NCBI GenBank assembly: GCA_016207515.1
Contig: JACQPN010000021.1
Location: 62,001 to 126,000 of the forward strand
DNA length: 64,000 nt
Source: Euryarchaeota archaeon
GTDB lineage: Archaea; Thermoplasmatota; SW-10-69-26; JACQPN01
Reading direction: 5' to 3'
Shown: in pieces, positions 26,909 through 32,687 of the stretch
How positions within the stretch are numbered: position 1 is the first letter of the stretch
How the letters are laid out: the number at the start of each line of letters is the position of its first letter
Made by a program: the position numbers and the translations under genes
The notes under the pieces: generated by a model
Seen by the model: only the letters and a program-made list of their open reading frames with translations
Database searches by the model: none
Told to the model about the DNA's origin: nothing

Positions 26909-27011
26909 CCGCGACAACTTCCGATGTTGGTCTGACCGCATTCGCGGCCAGATCTCGGATAGGCACCCAATCTCCAGCAACAGGTACGGCAACACCTTTC
27001 GACTGGGTGCC
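26909..27011 (+). ncRNA. candidate structured RNA element, unit 0 (5' limit uncertain)
   Basis: After the acyl-CoA dehydrogenase gene there is a stretch of ~1.3 kb (26782-28091) without a credible gene. Its first structured piece has CCGCGA (26909-26914) pairing with TCGCGG (26942-26947) around a CAAC/GTTG hairpin. Then comes the signature tail hairpin: GGCACCCA (26962-26969) pairs with TGGGTGCC (27004-27011) and encloses CTCCAGCAA and a small hairpin AGGT-ACGGCAAC-ACCT. A T5 run follows at about 27014. The 27-nt core at 26971-26997 is identical to 27612-27638. No clear promoter was found for this unit. Confidence 0.5.
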
Positions 27012-27168
27012 ATCTTTTTCTGCGGTAGGGGCACCTTTGGGACGCGCAAGAAAGCTGGACCAAAAACGCGGCCCCCTTGGGGCCGCGGGCCCGCCTTCGC
27101 GCCTTTGGACCTATTGGGGCCAGCGCTCGGCGCGCCTTGCATCCTAGCGGGTTAGTACGTACTTATAC

Positions 27169-27345
27169 GTATATGGAAAACTCGTGGTCCGCTGTTTTCC
27201 GGGAAGAAATGGGGCCCGGGTCGGCCCTAAAACGCAACAGGTCGGCAACACTTCGTTGGAGGCGAAGCGATCGAGGGGGAGGCAAGGCCCGACTCGACAA
27301 GAGATATTCAACGCCTCACACCTTAAGGTTTGTGGCAAATATCGC
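27169..27345 (+). ncRNA. candidate structured RNA element, diverged unit without the tail hairpin
   Basis: A TATA-like ACTTATACG (27170-27178) is followed by GGAAAAC/GTTTTCC and GGGCC/GGCCC pairings. Then comes the core GCAACAGGTCGGCAACAC (27234-27251), enclosed by AACG/CGTT. Hairpins CTTCG/CGAAG, GAGGC/GCCTC and the palindrome ACCTTAAGGT follow. The core matches the other units, but the CTCCAGCAA tail is missing. It is the weakest member of the set, and its ends are guesses. Confidence 0.3.
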
Positions 27346-27480
27346 AACTTAGGTTGAGATTTAGTCGAATGGTCGGCGATCCAACTAGTGTTTAGCGAGA
27401 GAACTCATGTAGAACCGGTCGGGCGATGCAACCCCAAAGTAACCCGCGCCGGTTACATTCGAATAGAAACTCACCAAACT

Positions 27481-27670
27481 CCTTTTTATCCCCTAAGCGT
27501 AACTGGTATTGCCGGCCCCGGTGACTGCGGTCACCTTGGTCGCGCGGACTTCGGTCCGCTTCGACGGACGGCAACCCGTCGGAAAGAGTTATCACGGGGG
27601 GAACCCGCGACTCTCCAGCAACAGGTACGGCAACACCTAACAATCGTTTCGGGTTCCCCCCAACCTTTTT
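27481..27670 (+). ncRNA. candidate structured RNA element, unit 1, with own promoter and terminator
   Basis: A TATA box CCTTTTTATC (27481-27490) follows a segment that is also present before unit 2 (ATTCGAATAGAAA ... CCAAACT). Predicted structure: TTGCCG (27509-27514) pairs with CGGCAA (27569-27574) and closes two hairpins, GGTGAC-TGCG-GTCACC (27520-27535) and GCGGAC-TTCG-GTCCGC (27544-27559; a stable UUCG tetraloop). A tail hairpin with a perfect 12-bp stem (27596-27607 with 27650-27661) encloses CTCCAGCAA and GGT-ACGGCAAC-ACC. A T5 run at 27666-27670 completes a terminator-like end. No reading frame explains these pairings. Confidence 0.6.
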
Positions 27671-27850
27671 CCCGCCTAGCGGCGGCAAAAAACTTGACCA
27701 AAAATGGGTCTCGGTCGTGAAACACGCCGGCCCCCCCTGCCGATCCGCAGTTTTCCACGCTGAGGCGCCCCGTGCCGAAGGGGCGTACAAGGCGCCTTTA
27801 TGAACCCCCAACCGTGGCACAGCGGATTCGAATAGAAAGTTCCCAAACTT

Positions 27851-28063
27851 CTTTTAATACTCCGCGAGAACCCATGATAGCGGGTCGGGAGCGGCGAAAG
27901 CCGCGACCAAGGGGACGCGAGTCCCCGACGGCAACCCCGCAAATGAGACTCGGTCGGCAACACCGCTTCTCACGAAGGCACGCAAAACAAACGGACACCC
28001 GAACTCTCCAGCAAAGACGGTCGGCAACACCTCTTCGCTTTTTTCTGGGTGTCCAAAACTTCT
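27851..28063 (+). ncRNA. candidate structured RNA element, unit 2, with own promoter
   Basis: A TATA box CTTTTAATAC (27851-27860) follows the same leader segment as in unit 1. GCGGG (27880-27884) pairs with CCCGC (27936-27940) and closes two hairpins with GNRA tetraloops: GCGGC-GAAA-GCCGC (27891-27904) and GGGGAC-GCGA-GTCCCC (27911-27926). A third hairpin is TGAG/CTCA plus CGGT-CGGCAAC-ACCG (27944-27972). The tail hairpin GGACACCC/GGGTGTCC (27993-28000 with 28047-28054) encloses CTCCAGCAA and AAGA-c-GGT-CGGCAAC-ACC-TCTT. The layout equals unit 1 while stem bases differ, as expected of a conserved RNA fold. Confidence 0.6.
27990..28063 (+). repeat. 74-bp direct repeat, left copy (tail of RNA unit 2)
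   Basis: These 74 bases are identical to 30606-30679. They contain the whole tail hairpin of RNA unit 2 and a T6 run. Sequence on both sides differs beyond the last matching base. The two copies bracket the regulator, the secreted protein and the lipoprotein. Confidence 0.9.
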
Positions 28064-28091
28064 GGGCGAGGGGCACTTCTCCTTCGGCCAA

Positions 28092-28295
28092 TCACGCGCG
28101 ACGGTCAGCGTTTTCTCTGCCACGTTCCGGCACCCATCGGACTTTTCGAAGGGTGACGTTGCCCTGGTAGACTTCAAAATAGACGTAGTCGCCGACCGCA
28201 GCGTCCAACAATGACATGATCTCGGAGGGGAGCGCCACGCGATTCTGTCGATCGATGAGACGGGGCTTCGGTTGCGTGGCGGTCTTTCGCGACAC
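28092..28295 (-). CDS. AbrB/SpoVT-like swapped-hairpin DNA-binding protein
   Basis: The 67-residue product has the AbrB/MazE-type pattern: RLIDRQNRVALPSEIMSLLD, then VGDYVYFEVYQGNVTLRKV. In this fold two chains form a swapped-hairpin barrel that binds DNA; members are transition-state regulators or antitoxins. The GTG at 28295 (SRKTATQPKPR) is chosen because a TATA-like AAATAAAAAC lies about 31-45 nt upstream on the minus strand. No toxin gene is obvious next to it. It is divergent from the secreted cysteine-rich protein gene, with inverted repeats in the space between. Confidence 0.75.
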   Translation of the reverse strand: MSRKTATQPKPRLIDRQNRVALPSEIMSLLDAAVGDYVYFEVYQGNVTLRKVRWVPERGRENADRRA

Positions 28296-28325
28296 AAGCT
28301 GGCGGCACCACCCCCGGCGCTTTGT

Positions 28326-28367
28326 TTTTATTTGTGGAAAGTTATTTACCACAATTCCACATTGTGG
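28326..28367. promoter_or_regulatory. divergent promoter region with inverted repeats
   Basis: The A/T-rich segment between the AbrB-like and secreted-protein genes has TATA-like sequences for both strands (TTTTTATTT near 28325-28333 for the minus strand, GTTATTTACC at 28341-28350 for the plus strand). CCACAAT-TCCAC-ATTGTGG (28349-28367) is a perfect 7-bp inverted repeat, and TGTGG (28333-28337) can also pair with CCACA (28349-28353). These are good candidate operators for the adjacent regulator. Confidence 0.5.
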
Positions 28368-28451
28368 GGTTGGGTTTGGAATCGGAGGTGGGCCGGCAGG
28401 CTGGCGTCCTTTCCTGGCAACGCCACCTATTCCAATCCAGGAAGCGAAAAC

Positions 28452-28937
28452 ATGAGACACGGTTGGAAATCGGTAACGGCGTTGGCAGTGATCGTGAGCA
28501 TGAGCGGAACCGGCCTGGCGGGCGTATCGGGTGCGGTCCAGAAGCTTTCGCCCGAAATGCCGGAAGGGCCCATCGAAGTTCCTGAACTCGTCGTCACCAT
28601 GGGAACGAACTGCGTCCTCACTGAATGCGTGACGCTAAGCAAGAGTCACTGGGGATCATTCTGGAATTCGTGCCCTGGCTACCCCCAACTTGGTACGTGT
28701 TGGTCGCCAATAAATATCGCCGGATACGGGTTTCACAAAGGAGCGGTCGCCGGCATGGGAGAGGTGAGGAACGGTTGGGGCGCAGTGAACACTTGCACGT
28801 TCACCTCCGTATGGGGCTGCAATACCATGGCTAAGACCACATTGCCAGTGGTCGACGCAGGCGTTTGTTGGTTCGTGAGCGGCGCTACATATGGTCTAGT
28901 CATCGTTGCCGGCACGCCGGTTCAGGATTGCAGCTAG
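28452..28937 (+). CDS. small secreted cysteine-rich protein, unknown function
   Basis: The 161-residue protein has an N-terminal signal peptide (SVTALAVIVSMSGTGLAG). After it there are eight cysteines, in pairs: TNCVLTEC, NSCPGYPQLGTC, NTCTFTSVWGC, and single cysteines in AGVCWF and the end VQDCS. The even number in an exported protein suggests four disulfides. It is rich in G, T, W and V and has no motif I recognise. GGAAG lies about nine bases before the ATG. An 8-bp G/C hairpin follows the stop (28948-28968). Codon use is less GC-biased than in neighbouring core genes, which fits a transferred gene. A secreted peptide toxin (halocin-like) is one speculation. Confidence 0.7.
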   Translation: MRHGWKSVTALAVIVSMSGTGLAGVSGAVQKLSPEMPEGPIEVPELVVTMGTNCVLTECVTLSKSHWGSFWNSCPGYPQLGTCWSPINIAGYGFHKGAVAGMGEVRNGWGAVNTCTFTSVWGCNTMAKTTLPVVDAGVCWFVSGATYGLVIVAGTPVQDCS

Positions 28938-28947
28938 TGTTCTCGAG

Positions 28948-28968
28948 GGGCGGGGATAAACCCCGCCC
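28948..28968 (+). terminator. hairpin after the secreted-protein gene
   Basis: GGGCGGGG (28948-28955) pairs perfectly with CCCCGCCC (28961-28968) around an ATAAA loop, 11 bases after the stop codon. There is no long T run after it, so termination is inferred. Confidence 0.45.
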
Positions 28969-29029
28969 AATCCCTATTATGTGACAAGAAACGCTATCAG
29001 ACGCAAGTGCCACCTTTCATGAGAAGGAG

Positions 29030-30547
29030 ATGGTCGCGATCCATAGAATCAAGGGCACGAAACAAAATCGTCCCTATCGTGCCCTCACATCAAGCGTCTC
29101 CGCCGCAGTCTGCGTGGTTCTGCTTCTGGGCATCGCCGGATGCATAGTTCCTTTCTCGGAACAGTCCCAGGCGCTCGATCCGCAGCCGGCTAAAGGATGG
29201 GAGTGGAAGGAACTCGATACCGGGGCCAGGGCTTCGTACAAAGTGATGGAACAAGGAAGGAGAACCGGTTCGATGAACGTGAGCATTGAACCACCGACCA
29301 CCATTCATCCTCCTGACGGAGCCCCCCTTGAGGCGGTGCCGATCGTCTTCCAACATTTTGGAAACGGAACATCCTCCACCGCCGTTGTCTATGTCTCGCG
29401 AACGTCAGGGAAACTGCAAGCGTTCCTAAAACCATGTTCAGTAATGCAAACGGTCGACGGCTTGGAATGTTTCCCGCTCCGAAATCTACTCTTCGCAGGA
29501 CGCGACTCTCCACCGCCGTACATGATTGGAGCGCTTGACGCCTTCGAATCCCCGCCCTCCGAAATTAAAGTTCAGGTTTTCGAGAATGGAAAACCCCGGG
29601 ATCAACGGGTTCAGTTAGCGGAGGTCACTGGCCAATCCGGCTCGGGTGCATGCTGGCGCCTATCGCCATCTCAAGGATGGATTAGCGAAGATCGCTTCGG
29701 CATATTGTTCTCCGTTCCGTCCCTCGTTGATTTCTGCCCGCCAACGCCTTTTCCCCGCCGAATAGAGCACCCGATCGCGGGCCTCTTGTATGACTTGGAA
29801 GCCTTCGAACCCGGTACAGGTTCTAAGGCGTACGCATGGAGCGGTGGCCAGGTAGTCGAAGGTCGCGTGGATGGCGAATATGATAGTGTGGGCGTTCTTC
29901 CGCCGACAGGTCAGCGCTCAATCGGAAACATAACGATTGAAGAGGCGTACGATTACGCGCGTGGGAACGACCAGGCGTTTGCGGCCTTTCTCGATAGCCA
30001 CCCAAAGGCACGCCTTCGTGGGTCATTGGGTAATCCGCCGGGGGGTGGTGCGGTCCTGCCAGCGCCTGCACCTATAGGGAACCAAACTCTGGAACAGGGG
30101 TTTCAAATAGGAATCGATTTTTCGGAGCCCGGAGCAAGAGAGTTCTATCACATCCAGGTGCAAAAGACCCGCAATGCTGCGAAAATGGACGTCCTCAGCG
30201 TGACGGAGTCACAAGCGAGGATGGGCGCCGTGCCGGCGCCCCGCGATTTGACCTCCTCGCACCGGACCATCGCGAACAGTTTCGAGGCCGCCGCGAACAT
30301 CATTGGAACCGAATTCCAATGGCTTACGGTCCGGAGCTCCGTTGCCGTTCGTGGACAGGAAGGTAGCGAATTGCCCCTCGACGACCGCTATCATTATGAA
30401 TTTTTTTTCCAGGGCTTCTCTTCCACCGGGGACGCAGCGGCCGGCATACAATTTCCCGCGAGCGTGATCGTGGATTCGCGCACAGGTGCCATCGTGCGAG
30501 TGATTGGCCCGGTTTCCAGCATCGAAAAGATGGTGCCGGTGTTTTAG
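29030..30547 (+). CDS. lipoprotein of unknown function
   Basis: The 505-residue protein has a long N-region and a lipoprotein signal (AAVCVVLLLGIAGC), followed by a mainly beta-predicted extracellular body with few cysteines. I recognise no family. The motif GNQTLEQGFQIGIDFSEPG and several aromatic YHYEFFFQGF strands suggest a two-domain beta protein. It is on the same strand as the secreted cysteine-rich gene, about 90 bases after it, and both lie between the two 74-bp repeats. A role in immunity to, or attachment of, the secreted protein is possible but only inferred from position. Confidence 0.7.
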   Translation: MVAIHRIKGTKQNRPYRALTSSVSAAVCVVLLLGIAGCIVPFSEQSQALDPQPAKGWEWKELDTGARASYKVMEQGRRTGSMNVSIEPPTTIHPPDGAPLEAVPIVFQHFGNGTSSTAVVYVSRTSGKLQAFLKPCSVMQTVDGLECFPLRNLLFAGRDSPPPYMIGALDAFESPPSEIKVQVFENGKPRDQRVQLAEVTGQSGSGACWRLSPSQGWISEDRFGILFSVPSLVDFCPPTPFPRRIEHPIAGLLYDLEAFEPGTGSKAYAWSGGQVVEGRVDGEYDSVGVLPPTGQRSIGNITIEEAYDYARGNDQAFAAFLDSHPKARLRGSLGNPPGGGAVLPAPAPIGNQTLEQGFQIGIDFSEPGAREFYHIQVQKTRNAAKMDVLSVTESQARMGAVPAPRDLTSSHRTIANSFEAAANIIGTEFQWLTVRSSVAVRGQEGSELPLDDRYHYEFFFQGFSSTGDAAAGIQFPASVIVDSRTGAIVRVIGPVSSIEKMVPVF

Positions 30548-30605
30548 CGCGAGTGATCCGGGTGCGAATCGCGCGTCGGAGAAACGGGATGGTAGTATCT
30601 TTCCG

Positions 30606-30679
30606 AACGGACACCCGAACTCTCCAGCAAAGACGGTCGGCAACACCTCTTCGCTTTTTTCTGGGTGTCCAAAACTTCT
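30606..30679 (+). repeat. 74-bp direct repeat, right copy
   Basis: This is identical over 74 bases to 27990-28063, including the GGACACCC/GGGTGTCC stem, CTCCAGCAA and GGT-CGGCAAC-ACC. Here it has no promoter or 5' structured part; it follows the lipoprotein stop by about 60 bases and precedes the end of the convergent gene. It may be a recombination footprint or a copied terminator. Confidence 0.9.
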
Positions 30680-30693
30680 CCTCGAGCCTCGGC

Positions 30694-31410
30694 TCACGCT
30701 CGGCGCAGGGTCCGCGAGGCCGCGAGGGGCCCAAGAAGAAGTAGCGGTTCAAACCCGGGAGTCGGATTCGTTTGCGACGTCTCGTTCTTCCTTAAGTCGG
30801 GCAGTTCTTCCGTCAAGTCCATGCTCCCCGGAACCGGATCCACGCGATACCTAAGTTCCAGTTTTCCGGTGACCTTCCCGAATCCCTCCGGTCCCCCGCC
30901 CGCCGAGCCGCAACCCTCCGGCATCCCGCCGCCATAAGAGCCGGTTACGGTGAGGGTGCGCTCAAGGCTGACATTGACCGGTGGTTCGAGCACCTTCAAC
31001 TTGAACCCCTTCTCAGCGTAGTACGGGGTGCCTCCGGCGATCTCGGGCCCGACGAAGGCCGGTTGAGCGGGTATCGGCAGGTCGACGAAGGTCGGGTCGG
31101 TAGTGACGTTCTCCCCATCGAGCAGGTTCGGCGTGGCGGCCGTGAGATTGATCCTCATCGACGAGGCGCTCGGGATGCATCCGAACTGAGATGCCGTGAC
31201 GTTCACTTTGAGAGATTGCGTGACCATGGACTCTGCGCGCATGTCGAAGAACTTCTCGCTCGTGCCGGAGCTCCCGTCGGATTTCAGGATCTCGACCGCG
31301 TCGATGCGGATGGTCATCTGCTGCGCCGCGGCGGTGCCCGACAGGAGCAGGATAACGTCAGTGGCGGCGAGGATGCCGGCCGTCACGAGCCGTAATCCGC
31401 TGCGCCTCAT
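30694..31410 (-). CDS. secreted protein with PGF-CTERM-like tail, unknown function
   Basis: The 238-residue protein has a signal peptide ([19 protein letters not shown]) and a beta-rich body with several N-glycosylation sites (VNVTAS, INLTAA, ENVTTD). The end, [17 protein letters not shown] followed by RTLRRA, fits the PGF-CTERM plan: PGFE, a hydrophobic helix and basic residues. In such proteins an archaeosortase removes the tail and attaches the protein to a lipid. A glycine-rich insertion ([17 protein letters not shown]) contains one of the two cysteines. I do not recognise a function. Confidence 0.72.
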   Translation of the reverse strand: MRRSGLRLVTAGILAATDVILLLSGTAAAQQMTIRIDAVEILKSDGSSGTSEKFFDMRAESMVTQSLKVNVTASQFGCIPSASSMRINLTAATPNLLDGENVTTDPTFVDLPIPAQPAFVGPEIAGGTPYYAEKGFKLKVLEPPVNVSLERTLTVTGSYGGGMPEGCGSAGGGPEGFGKVTGKLELRYRVDPVPGSMDLTEELPDLRKNETSQTNPTPGFEPLLLLGPLAASRTLRRA

Positions 31411-31447
31411 TTAGCACCACCTCCTCCATGGGCGCCCGCCCCCCACT

Positions 31448-31456
31448 CTTAAATAG
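31448..31456 (+). promoter_or_regulatory. TATA element upstream of rps12
   Basis: CTTAAATAG lies about 90 nt before the rps12 ATG; a second A/T box (GGTTAAAG) at 31492-31499 is closer. Either could drive the rps12-rps7-EF-2 operon. Confidence 0.4.
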
Positions 31457-31541
31457 AGGAAGCCTATTACTCGCCTACCCGGCCGAGGCGCGGTTAAAGT
31501 GTCTTTCGGGGCGGGCATTCAATTCACAAGGACGTGAACTC

Positions 31542-31970
31542 ATGGCAAAGGGCCTATACTCGGGTCGTAAACTCAAGACGGACAGGGCGAGCCTCCAGTG
31601 GAGCGACAGGTACTACAAGCGCCGCACGCTCCGTCTCAAGCAGAAGTCTGACCCGCTAGGTGGCATCCCCCAGGCCCGCGGCATCGTCATCGAAAAAGTT
31701 GGCATCGAGGCAAAGCAACCGAACTCCGCCATCAGGAAGTGCGTGAAGATCCAACTCATCCGGAATGGCCGCACGATCACGGCGTTCGCGCCCGGCAACG
31801 GTGCGATAAACTACATCGACGAACACGACGAGGTGCTTGTCGAAGGTATCGGCGGCCGCATGGGCCGTTCGTACGGCGACATCCCCGGCGTGCGTTACAA
31901 GGTCATCAAGGTCAACAACGTGTCGCTCCTTGAACTCGTTCGGGGACGCAAAGAAAAACCGATGAGGTGA
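31542..31970 (+). CDS. rps12: 30S ribosomal protein uS12
   Basis: The 142-residue protein is archaeal uS12, a decoding-centre protein. It shows the N-terminal [15 protein letters not shown], the conserved loop [19 protein letters not shown], and [21 protein letters not shown]. The ATG at 31542 gives the family N-terminus. The rps7 start lies five bases after its stop, and EF-2 follows, the usual str-operon order. The rpo genes, rpl30e and nusA that often precede it in archaea are absent here. Confidence 0.97.
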   Translation: MAKGLYSGRKLKTDRASLQWSDRYYKRRTLRLKQKSDPLGGIPQARGIVIEKVGIEAKQPNSAIRKCVKIQLIRNGRTITAFAPGNGAINYIDEHDEVLVEGIGGRMGRSYGDIPGVRYKVIKVNNVSLLELVRGRKEKPMR

Positions 31971-31974
31971 ATGG

Positions 31975-32628
31975 ATGGTAGACGAGGTCCCCGTGGAATC
32001 CGCAGAAGGAGAAGCGTCGACTCCTCCCGTTGAGGAGAAGAAAGCGCCGCCGAAGAAGAAGACACAGAACTTCCTCATGTTCGGCAGGTGGGACCTCTCG
32101 GAAGTCGAGGTCAAGGACATGTCGCTACGCAAGTACGTGAACCTCGACCCCATCTACACGCCCCACACGGGAGCGCGCCACGCGAACCGGCCCTTCGCAA
32201 AGCAGAAGGTGAACATCGTCGAGCGCCTCATCAACGTCATGATGAAGAGCGAGGACTACACGGGGAAGAAAAGCAAGGCGTATAACGTCGTGAAGGACGC
32301 CTTCGAGATCATCAACACGAAGACCAAGCAGAACCCGGTCCAGGTCCTCGTCACGGGGATCGAGCGCGCGGCCCCGCGTGAGGAGGTCACCCGACTCAAG
32401 TACGGCGGCATCAGCGTGCCGAAGGCAGTGGACGTCGCGCCCTCGCGGCGACTCGACGTGGCGCTCAGAAACATCGCCATCGGTGCCACGACCGCGAGTT
32501 TCAAGAACCCGAAACCGGTCGCCCAGTGTCTTGCCGACGAGATAATCAAGGCGTCGAAGGGCGAGATGGAATCGGCAGCCGTCGCCAGAAAGGAAGAACT
32601 GGAGCGGGTCGCGAAGAGCGCGAGGTAG
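31975..32628 (+). CDS. rps7: 30S ribosomal protein uS7
   Basis: This 217-residue protein is archaeal uS7, which nucleates assembly of the 30S head. Family parts seen: LFGRWDLSEVEVKDMSLRKY, FAKQKVNIVERLINVMM, NPVQVLVTGIERAAPREE and the C-terminal RRLDVALRNIAIGA. The first ~30 residues are an acidic, then lysine/proline-rich extension typical of archaeal forms. A second ATG at 31971 is out of frame; 31975 is in frame with the protein. Confidence 0.97.
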   Translation: MVDEVPVESAEGEASTPPVEEKKAPPKKKTQNFLMFGRWDLSEVEVKDMSLRKYVNLDPIYTPHTGARHANRPFAKQKVNIVERLINVMMKSEDYTGKKSKAYNVVKDAFEIINTKTKQNPVQVLVTGIERAAPREEVTRLKYGGISVPKAVDVAPSRRLDVALRNIAIGATTASFKNPKPVAQCLADEIIKASKGEMESAAVARKEELERVAKSAR

Positions 32629-32687
32629 GCGTCAATCCGTAGACGCTGACCGCAAGACGAAAATCTCCAAACCAGCTGGTAAGCAAC

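Noticed and set aside
27843-28063. CRISPR array or attC/integron cassette for the repeated RNA units
   Set aside because: Copies are too few and too long, spacing is irregular, stems differ among copies, and the GGCAACACC core does not match the attC consensus. No cas or integrase gene is near.
28905-30347. GTTGCCG sites in the secreted-protein gene (28905-28911) and the lipoprotein gene (30341-30347), complementary to the CGGCAAC loop, as possible RNA targets
   Set aside because: The same 7-mer occurs in several unrelated genes in this GC-rich window (for example near 8405, 51160 and 53949), so the matches are expected by chance.
30743-30765. T-loop-like GGTTCAAACCC suggesting a tRNA
   Set aside because: It lies inside the 3' coding end of the PGF-CTERM protein gene and encodes its conserved PGFE tail; no tRNA cloverleaf can be drawn around it.
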